64,000 bases of DNA from Dryomyza anilis. Its lineage: Eukaryota > Arthropoda > Insecta > Diptera > Dryomyzidae. The first letter of the stretch is position 1. Each line of letters begins with the position of its first letter. Positions 25,601-38,600 of the stretch are shown here, in pieces. Position numbers and translations under genes: made by a program. The DNA lies in NCBI GenBank assembly GCA_951804985.1, contig OX638131.1:37665544-37729543 (forward strand). Direction: 5' to 3'. A model generated the notes under the pieces. The model was given only the letters and a program-made list of their open reading frames with translations. It did no database searches and was not told where the DNA came from.

Positions 25601-28600
25601 TTCTAGCTGATAGTGTCCTCAGGTGTTGGCGTTGCTCTACAGATGTATCCAACGGTGAATTCTGCAACGATCCCTTCAATCCCGACTATATTACCGATCA
25701 GCAGCGCTACTGGAGCTATGTGAACTGCACCTATTCGGTGGGTGTGAGGTCTGTGAATGCGCGACCAGTTTGCAAAAAACTTGTGCAAGAGAGTAAGTCT
25801 GAATTTTTATTTTATTTTACACCAGAGATAGGTTATAATAAAAATTTCTCGATATATAAATAAAAATGGGTCTAAGATTAAAATTTCGAAAAATCACACA
25901 ACAATGTTTATAGGATTTTGAATGCGCTGTACTAACCTTCATTTTAATAAGTTGTACTGAAAAATACCATATTACTATTAAAATAATTAGTCAATAGGAT
26001 AAATTATTATATTAATCGGTATATACCATTACATTATAAATACGACCTAGCATTTAAACATTTGTAAAGTTTTTATCCAATCCAATCGTTTCGATATTGT
26101 ATGAGTTTATTATGAGATGCGGGAGGATTCACACGATATATCGGATCCGTTTTTGAACTATGTCGAACGTCAAATAGGTCCTACTTCGTAGGTAGATATC
26201 GATACGTTCTGGGGCAGTTTTCTTGGTATGATATATTCGAAAAGAAATCGATACGAAAACAATTAATGTTTAAGATTGATTCGAAATATTTGCGATATAT
26301 ATGTGATAACTGTTTAAATCTCATATGTTGTCCTTATATTTGAATATACGACAAAATATTTGAAATTAGAGGCGATAAAGCTACGAGATCTTTTTTTATC
26401 GACGTTATTTCGAGAAAGCTTCGAGAAACCTGTGATCTCCGAGACGTCGCAGACTAGTGAATTTATTAAAATTTGGAATTTTAATTGAACCATTAACATG
26501 TTATCATCTATTGATACAAAGACTGGTCGTGATTTTTCATTAATAATATTTGAATAGTTTGGCGCTACAGTCCTGTATAGAACTTCGGCCGAGCTCTCTC
26601 ACCATTTTGAGCTGTGCGTGTTATATTTGTACTCAAAGTGGTGGGACCTACAGTTTATTGCCGAATCCGAACGGCTGGTGAGAGCTTTTCATAGGTAATG
26701 TTTTACTCTCGTAGGTGTGCCATTTACTGACGAGAGGTAGCGCGGTATAGAAAAATGTTTCGGCTCGCAGTCCAACGCACTAACCACTGAGCTACCGCGG
26801 CTCATTAACCAATAAAGCGAAAAATCTTGAAATGTACCCGCCATGTTCCGGAGCCCTGCGATGCTTCGAAGCTATCTATAAAATATCGTTGCTTAATCGA
26901 TTTTATTTTTTGAATTTCTTCTACATTCAATTTCTTTGATAAGATACGATATTTAAATATTTATCGTAACCAAAATCGCAATATTTTCGTAGCAATCTCG
27001 AACTTTCATTAATTTTTGGTTCGATATCGTTCTGATTTTAAAGAAGTCTCGTACCTAGAAAACTTTGACAGAACGCTTCGAAATCTACCTGCCAAGTAGG
27101 TCCAATTTAACGCTCGATATCATTACGAGAAAAAAAAGGATTGGTTACGAATTAGTTGCCGTAAACAACCAAATATTTGTAGTGAGAACTTTTTGTTTCC
27201 ACTTAAGACTTATAATTTTACATAATTTGCCATAAATAATGACTGTTTCCAGCAAACACTTAAAATTATTGGTATTTATAACAAATAATAATTTATTTGT
27301 CAATTAATTGTTCCTCCTAAACACGTTCATTACTTCTGTTAACTACTGCATTTATTTGTCTTAAATGGTAAATTTTAATTTTTTTTTTTTACAAATTAAC
27401 CAACGCTCAGGGGATGCCCCCTATTCATGCAATGCACAGTGTTGATCGTAAGAAGGGATGATAGGTTAAATGGAGGGGGGAAAGATGGAGTAGTGTCGGT
27501 GAATGTTTGTTTTGAACTTGCCAATATCAAAAATGTCGGGAAAAACAGACGCAGGGAGATTGTTCCACAAACGTATCGTGCGACTGAAGAACGAATTCTC
27601 TCGGTAATGCGTGGTTCTATTGAGAGCCGAGTGAACTACGAAGGGGTGGGCTTGGTTCGATGCCCGAGTAGAACGAGAGGACACACGACCTGGTGGAATC
27701 AGGACATGTATTTCCCTCGAACACTTACCATTGTAATACCTATAGAACAGGCTTACACACCCTACGGTCCTTCGGTGCTCAAGAGAACCAATAGAGGATG
27801 AAATATTTTCGCACGCTGTTGGATTCGATCCAGGAACTCCAAAGAAGATTTTGAAGCCCCTGCCCATATGTGCGAATTGTATTCCATCTTAGGCCGAATA
27901 TAGGTGGTGTAGACAGTGCGCAAGTCAGCAGGAGTGAAGTATGTCTTACACCGTTTTAAAAAACCGAGGCACTTGGCCGCCTCTTTCGATCATTCCAACG
28001 GAGATCACATTGAATTGATATGCCCAGAACGTCAAGAGCAGCTGACTCTGCAATATCCACAGTACCCATATTAAGGGGAGGTAGGGTTGAATCCATTCTT
28101 TTGTGAGATAACAGACAACATTGAGTCTTGCGTGCATTAAAATCAACTCTATTTGCAAGACCCCACTCGGAGATTGTTTTAAGGTCATTATTGAGCGTGT
28201 CATTCTTAGTGCGTCTTTTACTCTCAATCTCCAAAGAGGTTGGGCGCTTTTTGAACGAGTATGAATGACAAATGTTGCTATCATCTGCAAAGGAATGGAT
28301 TGGGTTCTGGGTCAATGACAGAAGGTCATTGATAAATACCAGAAATAGGGACGGGGATAGGACGGAACCCTGCGGAACTCCAGAATTGATGAAATGTTGT
28401 TCCGAAAGAACACCATCCATCGCAACTCGTATTGAACGACCCTGGAGAAAACTCGATATCCATCGAGTAAAAGATTCACCAACACCATATGCAATTAGTT
28501 TTGAAACGAGGGCTTTATGCCACACTCGATCAAAAGCCTTGGAGATATCAAGAGCAACAGCCTTGCTCTCCCTGAAAAGGTGAACACAATTATTCCACTT

Positions 28601-29639
28601 TTCGGAGAGGACCGCCATCAAGTCACCTGTGGATCTGGTCCTACGGAAACCGTATTGTCGGTCACTGAGCAATTCGTTGTGCTCAAGATAGTTCACAAAG
28701 TGGAAGTTAATTACGCTCCCCATTACCTTGGAGAGTGCAGAGCATATTGCAATGGGTCGGTAATTGGCAGGGTTCGTGGCCTCTCCCTTTTTCGGAACTG
28801 GCTGGACATTGGCAACCTTCCAACAAGATGGAAAAACTCCTGTCGTGTAGGAGATGTTGAAAAGGTTACGCAACGGACAAGCCAGTGTTGACGCGCACTT
28901 CTTCAACACATGGGCAGATATGCCATCTGGTCCAGAGGCTTTGTTAATGTTTAACTGCCCGAGTTCGAAAATGTATCTCCGGCATTGCAGAAGAAACAAA
29001 ATCGACGACAGGCAGTGGTTGATTACTATCTGGGAGCGTTGAATTATTTGCAAATAATTCTGCCAAGAGATTAGCTTTATCAACCGGGTCAGTGAAGGTC
29101 TGGCCATTCATACTTGCCAGAACTCACATTTGACTCAGACAAATTAACAGATTTTGTGTAATACTCATTGGAGATCATGGAGTTTGAAGCTGTTAATCAG
29201 AAAATTTGTTTATTATTTGTATTCGATTTTATGTAAGTTTTTAAATTGTAAATTTCACTCCATAGCTAGAGTAACAGAAAAATATGCTCAATGCATGCAT
29301 GTGTCTGTGTGGAATGTCGATTCAGTTTGGAAGCAATAGTAGTATTTATAGGAAACACGTTTGTGTAATCAAGAGGGTTTCTAGAAAAGGAGAAGAACAT
29401 TTATATAGTTTGGTACAAATATTAGAGATGTTTGCGATTAATAATTTAAGCATTTGCTACAAATAATTGGTTGTTGCAAATAATATTTCAAATAATTCAA
29501 GTATTTGTTTGCATTATTGTTTGCACCAAACAAGATATTTTTTTGTGTGAAACGAATGGGATACGCGAAACGAATGGGATACTGGGTAGTTGGTGAATTT
29601 TTCCTCTACACTGATGATATATTTTATTTATTTGTTTGT

Positions 29640-29678
<39 letters not shown>

Positions 29679-32600
29679 TTTCTTTTTTCATCAATCATTG
29701 TAATCTGATTAACAGACTACTTAATCACAAACAATAAAATGATTATTCATAAAACAAATTAACAATTTATATAAACTTAAATTTCAAAAATAAATCAGGA
29801 CACATTTTATTTAAATTTAAATGTCATACGAAAATATCTATAAATAGCAAGTAATATAGAATTTAAATAATAATATTATTTAAAAATACATTACTGCAAC
29901 ATAGCAATAAATTAATAAAAAATAATAAAATAAAAATCAGCCTATAATAAAATCTCCAATAGTTGATTACTGCAAATATCAAGATACAAAGTCATAACTC
30001 ATAATACGTATTACAACAATTCCGTGCGGCACACATTCCGTCCGCCACCGGGAAACCAGGTCGTTCGCAGTTGTCTAACGAACACTGACTGCACACTTCA
30101 TGGGGTCACTCGGATACACGGTGTGACGCTTCGCCATGACGCCTCCAAAGCGACTGGTTGCGCGCAGCAACAGCATGACAATCGCCATCTCGCTCACTCA
30201 CTGTGGCGCTAATTTGTTGCAATTTATTGCACTTTTTCAATCACCCGGTTGATATCTCTAAAACTATACGCACGAGTAGGTACTTCGTAAAAATGCACGA
30301 GCACTACTTAGCGCGCAACAAAACTATTCAGTTACTTAGCGGTGATGTTGCTTTTTTTTCATTTTGTGACTGTTTTGTTGCAAAATCTGGCAAATAGTCA
30401 CAAATCAAATCAAGTTTACTCCAATTGTCACTGTCAAGTGGTTTGTTTTAGTTGTTGTTGCTCTGGTTTAAGTGTTACATTCTCCGCCGTCGCACTGTGG
30501 GTCGTCGTTACATAATACGTCCTTAACTGTTTTGTCATATGTGAATTTTATAAATTATGATTTATTTGTTGTGGATTAGAATTTTAAAATTTAAAAGTTC
30601 ATTTGGTAACCATTTTTAACTCAGATTTTTAATGAGTTTTTTTTTTGAAAAATCTTTTATTCATTGAAAACAGACACTGGTAACTCTAATTTAGTTTTTG
30701 AGAACGAATCAGTTGAGGCAACCGATTTATTTAGTTCTGCCTGGAAATACACCAGGTGAAAACCAAATAAGAAGAATATATATTAAGGCATGAATGAACC
30801 GAACAGTAAGAAGATGCAGGCCCTTAAACGAGTTCGAGTTTTTTTTACTCGTAGCTTGTCAAATAAATATCGGTTGCCACAACCTAATGTTTAACCATTT
30901 AATCAATATAACCAAATAACTGTTGAGCTATCTAAATATTGGTAATGTTAAGGAAAATCTACATTTGGTATATAGAAATGAATATTCGTCGAAACAACTG
31001 TTTACGCCATGCAATTTTTTTTTCAGTGCACTCATTGGAATGATTAAAGGAATATTTGGCAATATTAATCGTAATCTGAACATGGTCGATAATATCAAAG
31101 ACACAATTAAATCAAATAATATATTAACTATAACCAGATGAAATAGACTAAGTATGTATATTTTTGTTGAGACTAAATTCAAAATAGACAACTTCACAAA
31201 TATATTAGAAGTTCCCTCTGCACTCTACAGTATTAAGTGTATTTGGAAAAGCGACTTCACTTCACTGCAGTATTTGTTTCATTGGTATCAAGTAGTGTCA
31301 ACACATTTTTTTTCAAAACATTGAATGGATTGAACAAAAAAAAAAAACCAAATGACACTACTGTCGTTGAAAAATTCAACAAGTGCAGTAAGTGAGTGAG
31401 CGCAACGAGTAATAGTGCGAACACGAACATTGAAAACAACAACAAATTTGCGGCTCGGCGTTCGACGGCAGTAATAAAGGGTTTTTCAATAAGAGCGCTG
31501 CAAAAGTTTTTTTCAAGGGTTTTTCAACAGGGACGCTACAAAAGTAGAGCGACAGGGACAGCAAAAGACGCCATATTTCTTGCCGCTCTTTTGACATTTC
31601 TCTTCAGTAAGGCCCAACAACGAGTCGAAATTATTAAAATTTACTACCGAAATTCGAATTCGTATATCTTACTATCATGAAATGGCAAACCTTACTGAAG
31701 AGAAATGTCAAAAGAGCGGCAAGAAATATGGCGTCGTTTGCTGTCCCTCTACTTTTGTAGCGTCCCTGTTAAAAAACCCTTTATTATTTTCGGTATTTAT
31801 GTGAAAAATACAACAAACATTATTTATAAAAAAAACAATATTTTAAAAAAAAAATTAAAATGGCAAAAGCAAAAATATATATTTTTTTAAATTGAATAAT
31901 AAAAAAAAATGTTCGATAAATAATAAATATTTTTTTAATATAAAACGTTTTTAATGTGATCTTTAAGGATCCAACACAACCCAACGCTTCATTTCAAATC
32001 ATACTTTAAATTCACCATAAAAATATTTTTTATTTCATATTTTTATTTTTCTTCTTTTTTTTGTGCCAGTTTGATTTTCGTCTGACAAAATTCGAAAGGC
32101 CTAATATTAATAAAGTAAAAAATATTCATGTTTCAAAGTGTTTTTAATATGGAATCATGGCGATAGAACCATGATGAACCGGATGGCAAAATAACTATAA
32201 TATTGCATTGTCATCCAGTTCGAGGAAATATTTAAAATCTCAAGTCTGTATTTCATCGCGAAAGAAGATTAAAATCAATTACAAAATTTGTACAGAACAG
32301 ACAGACAAGAAAGCAACCTAATAAAAACGTTTTAAAAACTTAATCGTGTGTGGTTTTGTTAGATATTTCTAGCCACAAAAGTCAAAACCAAAAGGGCGAA
32401 CTCGAAAAATTAAAAATGTTGTCATGCCAAAAGGGCGAATCTTTTAATTTTTTTGCCATAACTTTTTATTGGTATGAGATAAAATAGTGGTATAAAAACA
32501 TTAATTGTTTAGTTTTAAACTATGATCGATAGATGCTTTAAAACTAATTAATTATTATTTTAATTATTAATTATTATTTATTTTAAAATATGTTTTTGAA

Positions 32601-35600
32601 TTTATCTCATTTCCAAAAAAAATTGTTGGCAATTTTTTTTATATTATGATGCCACTATATAGGTGCTTTAAAACCAAATAATTAATGCGTTTATACCACT
32701 ATTTTATCTCATACCAATAAAAAGTTATGGCACAAAAATGAAAAGATTCGCCCTTTTGGCATGACAATATTTTTAATTTTCCGAATTCGCCCTTTAATAT
32801 CAAACAATAAATGCCTTCACATCACTATTTTATCTTGCACCAATAAAGAGTTATAGCAAAAAACCGAAAAGATTCGCCCTTTTGGCATGACAAGATTTTC
32901 AATTTTTCAAATTTTTTCGTTTTTTAGCTATAATTTTTATTTGAAAATATTTTGCCAAACATTTTTCTTGAAAAGAACAAATTGCAATTTAATGTTTGGC
33001 CAAATATTTTGAAATAATGATGCCAAATAATAGGTGCCTTAAAAATAAACGATTAATGCCATGACTTCGCTATTTAATCTTGCGTACATAAAGAGTTATA
33101 GCATAAAAACGAGAAATATTTACGTTTTGATCTGGATATAGCCTCCGTATTTATAATTCAGTAAGTTCTCCAAATCCAAATCAAAGATATATTATTGTAT
33201 AAACGTTGTTTTAATTGATGAATAAACCAATATAACAAAAAAAGTGCTACTAAAAAAAATAGCACTATGAAAATTTATTTAGCAACATTTTTAAAAATTC
33301 ACATTCGCCCCTTTGGCATGACAGTGACGATACATCGTCGGTGATACTGCAATACCGCCTTTGTACATTTAATACCGCTTACAAAATAAATTTTATAGAG
33401 AAAAAAAAACTGTTTTTAGTCTCAATTTTACACTTACTTCATTTAAAATTAAGTGTGCCATAACTTATAATGGCATTTATCTAATTTATCCGATCAACAT
33501 ATCGTTTAAAAGCCAAAATTAGCTGTAATTTTTACATGTAGTTACGCAATTTTGCTGTATTGTCGACTATTTTATTTTCTTATATCCTTTGAATTGTTTC
33601 TATTTTCAATATTAATCCTTAGAATACGAATACGAATACGAATGATAAAAAAAATGTAAAATGTACTGAGTACTCAGTAGTTCAGTTCTTTTCATTATTT
33701 GATTTTTTATCATTATATTTCTCTTCACTACAACTACGTCTTGTTTGTGTTTTGGTTTGACACTACTTGCGCTTTGTTGTAGTGAGCAACCCATTCATTT
33801 GATTGTCAAGCATGGAGACGGCGACAGTAAATGTCTTGAAATAAAATGAATGTCTTGAAGTGGGATTCAAATGCATTTGTGCAGATGTCTAATTCAAAAT
33901 ACTAAGCGACAAGCATACATGATTTACTCAGCATAGTATATTTGCAGTGTTTATGTCGCAATCATATTTTTTGTCCAACTATACGATCAACTAGTTCTAA
34001 TTATTATATTTGCATCATGGTCTAATTGGTCTGCAATTCCTATTTTTAAAACCACTGTGCAGTTTGACATGTCTCCAATTTGCATTTGACATTTGCTCGC
34101 GACATGTCGATCAATATCTTGATTTGGTAACTAGGCGTAAAAATTCACCTGTTACGAAAAAAAGGTGACTTAGGTGATTCGAAAACAACAGCAGTTGCTG
34201 TTTCTAGGATTTGCGTTGAAATTCTGACTTATTGTAGGAACGAATCTCAAGTCTTGCGTGTCTGCTTTAAATCACAGAGTGATTAATTAAAATTATGACT
34301 TATAATATACGATGCAATTAGAATGAATTGCTGCACTTTCAAGTTCATATTTAATGTTGTGAAATTTAATGCAATGCATGAGTGACTCGCTGTAATCTGA
34401 TGCAATCTTCGCAGATCTTTTTTTGTAGATATATTTTACATATAAAAAATGTACAACAAGTAATTCTATAAAAATGCGCAATTGTAGCTCAGTGATCGTT
34501 AAGAGAAAAACCAAAAAAAAAAAAAATAAAACATTTTAATTGCAGCGCAACAGGAAAGCGGCAGACAAATAGGGGAAACATTTGAGTTAATTTTTTAAAA
34601 ATCCAAACAAATCTTACAAATATTGCCAAATAAAACTTTAATTGCACAGAAACAGCAGCGACCGATCAAGCCAATTAATTAAGTTGTTCATAATTAAGTG
34701 CTGGCGAAAAACTGCGATCGGCGCAACCAGCAACAGCAGCAGCATTTTTAATTGATTGATCGCTAATCTGCACTGAACGTGGCTGCGACTAAGTCAATCG
34801 ACTGCATGGAATGAACAGTTTTTTGTGGTTATTTTTCTCGATTTTTTTAAAATACTTTATTGATATTTTTTACAAAATTTTTTCATATTTTTAATTATTT
34901 TTTATGTATTTTTTATATTTTTATTTAATTTTTATATTTTTATTTATTTTTTTTTTATATTTTTATTTAATTTTTAACATAATTTTTCCATGATTTTCTT
35001 GATTGAGCATCAGTTGTGCTACAAGTTGTGCTGCCACTTTTTTACAATTAGTTGGCCTCCTCGTGCATTGTTGCTGCATTAGCTGTGATCGGACATTGAT
35101 CTTCTTGCTACAGAACACACACAAAAAATCACATAAATAAAATAAATATTTACGCAATGCAGTTAAAACAAATCAAACTTAAAACAAATAAAACAAAAAT
35201 CACAAAAAAAAATAAAAAAAGAACCGTGTCGCACAGTAAGACGCAATTTTATGGCAACGCCATGTTTCTGTTTATGGCCAGTTCGAACTCCATCTTGTAT
35301 TTACTGCTTTCAAAATGGTCCTCACAACGACCAACTGACACGCATTAAATGCTTTAATATAATAGTAGTAGACGCAGCAGACAATAATTGTGCTTGGCCA
35401 GTAATTTTTGGTAGTTCCTATAGTTTTTTTAGTGTGTCACAAGTCATTAAAATTGGGATATTGGACAATTTTCAGTTTGTATTAATGGTTTACTAATTAC
35501 ATGGGTTGATTTAATAAATTAAATTGTATATATTTTAAATAAGTCATTCTTGTAGAACTAATCGAAGAATACAATGTTACAAATATATATGTTACAAATA

Positions 35601-38600
35601 AATATAGGTTTTTATAAAATTCTATAGAATATTAAATTTTGATATAACTAATTGAAAACTTAGATTCTGCACAAATGTATTTGGAGTTCCCTCGGCAAAA
35701 TATGCACTACTGCACTCTACAGATTCGAATGAATTTTTCAATGACAGTCGAAAGTATTATGATGCAGTGTCTCTAGGCGACTTCACTTCACTGCAGTATT
35801 TGTTTCAAGTACTGTCAAAACATCAAAACATTCAAAACATTCAATGTTTTGAAAAACAAAATCAAACGACAATACGGTTGCTGAACATGCAACGAATACA
35901 GTGGGTGCAGCGAGTGAGCGCAACGAGAAACGAGTGAAAACTTACATACTGCACAAATGTATTTGAAGTTCCCTCCGCAAAATATGCACTCTACAATTTT
36001 AAATGCATTTTGCAATGACAGTCGAAAGTATTATGATTTAGTGTCTCTAGGCGACTTCACTTCACTGCAGTATTTCTTTCATTGGTATGAAGTACTCTCA
36101 AAACATCAAGACATACAAAACATTCAATGTTTTGAAAAACAAAACCAAACGACAATACTGTCGCTGTCGCTGAGCGCAACGAGAAACGAGTGAGAAATTT
36201 GTTGAAAATTTCAACAAATCTGCCGCTCAGCAGTATTGTTGTTGTCAGTAATTTTGTGTTTATAAAAAATACAACAAACATTATTTTTTCAAAAATAAAA
36301 AGCACCAAGTACTCGGTGTCATAAGCAGTTTATTTCTGTATTTCAATTTTTATTGCACATCATTATAGACCTCTTCCCTACAGTTTTGTTATGTTTGTAT
36401 TTTGTTTTGACAGTACTTGGTGCTTTGTTGTTGTGAACAACACTTTCATTTGACTTTCAAGCATAGAGTTGACGATAGTAAATGTTTTGAAACAAAGTGA
36501 ATGTCTTGAAGTGGGTTTCACATGCATTTGTGCAGATGTCTTTTGTGTATTTCTGGGCAGAATCGTCGAAATATCTAAATTTCCGAAATTGCAATGTACC
36601 TGTGATCGTTCACAAAAAAAAAATAATCGACGTAAATATAGCAACTGATATTAATTGTATGCATTAATTAGTCCATCAATGAAATTCAGTAATTTAATCA
36701 AAGCATTAGCTTTTCGTTGTTAAATCAGCAATGAAGCTAATTATTATCCTATATAGCCGGTGCCATCTATTAACATCATCGGTCTCTCATCATCTAAAAC
36801 AGATGAAGTAGCTGTGGTTGACTGAATGCTGCTTTTGTGTTTTCAGCCATCATCCGGCAACGGATCTATGCAACGGATCTATGCGGCAACGGATCTATGC
36901 GGGTTGGTATCTATGCAAAAAAAAAAAATGTTGAAAGTCCGCCTATAAAATGAAAGATTATCTCGTAAAAGTGTCAAAATAAAAAAAAAAATTTGAAAAC
37001 CGCCAAAACCATTTTTTCATTATAGCTTTGTTATTTAATGTTCGATCATTTACAAACGGTTGAAAATGTCTCAGCTGTTATCACATTTGTCCCATAGGTT
37101 GAATTGACCTCCGATGTCACCTTCGATAAGTGACATCACTGTTTTCATATTCTTCTACTCCCCTGAATGCATTTTTTCTCATATAATTTAAGATCTCCAA
37201 AAATTTTGAAATTTTTCTGTTGAAAGTATACACGGATAGAAAAGATTTGTTTGAATGTAATTAAAAAGTAATACGAAATTACCATACATGTATTAGGAAT
37301 GAAGTGTAATTAAATTATAATCGAAATTGAATTTATTTTTGTTCACGTGTAAACATTATTATGTTGTCCAACAGAATCTGTCAAATTTACCATAAATATG
37401 TTACAATACCAACACAAAATTTTAATTGCATTTGAATAAACTATTTCTTGGCAATTTACTTGGTTAAAACTATGTTTCGAAACACAGAAAATGCTAATCA
37501 TATCTAAATACAACGTATGTTCGCAACGCTCGTCTTAAGTTGATAATTTATCGACACACAAAGTTGGCAACGTTGTGCAGCATTTTTTATCTACGCCATC
37601 TTTTGCCATCGTTTGAATATATTGATGTTTAAAAACAAACAAAAAGGAAATTGGATTTAAATAAATGTATTCTTGCAACATTCTTCTTGTATACGAAGTT
37701 GACACTTGTTGAGCAGAATTTTCTACGTACGTCTCTTTTGTCGTCGTTTGAAGTATGTATAGAGTCATTTTAAACATACTGATGTTTGAAAACAAACAGC
37801 CCTCTTCTTGTATACAAAGTTGACACTCGGTGATCGGCATTTTCTGCGTACGAGACTTTTGTTGTTCATTGAGAAAACGTGATCGCGTCGGTAATAATTT
37901 TGTTCTTTGTAAATTAAATAAATATATAAATTGTGTTTATTTTTTTTTTTTTTGTGGAATATCTACTAAGATCCACAGCACTCAGACAGACTATATCCAT
38001 TGTACTGTGAAATCTATTCCCTACAATTTTGTGGTTAATATCACCACGAGCGCCCATGCCCAAGCCGGGATTCGAACCCGAGACCTTCAGAATGCAAGTC
38101 CAGCGCGCTACCTCTGGACTGCTGAGGCCGGCTTTGTGTTACAAAAAGTACAAATAGTAACAGAGTATAATATAGTGCAGTGTAACTAATGTGAAACAAC
38201 CACAAATAAAAATCTGTGTTTCGATTTTCAAACAGAATTTGGCATGTTTTTTTACAAAGCCTCCGTGAATTCCTTGCCTATGCTATGTGCTGTACTGACA
38301 ACCAAATATAAAGCGAACCTGGATCGTCTGGTTTAGCGTCTGCTGGTGCGATTGTGCATTAATTGATGCTATCACTTGTACTTGCAGTTTTAAACGAATT
38401 ATTTATTTATGAGTTTAAAAATTTGTATATGAATTTAATTATTATAAATTCCCAATGTGCATTTAAAGATTTTTAATAAAAATTAATAAAAACAACAACA
38501 TTTTGTTTTTATATTATTTTCAGGATTTCTTTCCAAAAATATTTAAATATGTTTCTATGCAAACATACTACTTTTTGAACTGAAACAACTGATATGTTTC

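Larger units (their letters stand above)
12599..25606 (+). other. Intron 1 of the Ly6/QVR gene (13.0 kb)
   Basis: Donor GTACGTGA and acceptor TTGTTTTTCTAG bound the intron, with a pyrimidine-rich tract at 25596-25604. It holds MITEs, DD41D fold-back derivatives, a Helitron 3' end, a candidate CTCF site, one S1 SINE and GATATCG-family fragments. Between these the DNA is AT-rich with no recognisable exon. An additional small or non-coding exon cannot be excluded. Confidence 0.8.

Noticed and set aside
25603..25788. Minus-strand 61-codon frame
   Set aside because: Antisense shadow of exon 2.
27427..29042. Several plus-strand frames of 60-124 codons
   Set aside because: Shadows of the minus-strand LINE reverse transcriptase.
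38050..38133. tRNA-Ala gene on the minus strand
   Set aside because: Good B-box, but it continues into a SINE body with poly(A) tail and target-site duplications.
37830..38189. 119-codon frame with AGIRTRDLQNASPARYLW
   Set aside because: This peptide is the well-known spurious translation of a tRNA-derived B-box region on the antisense side.
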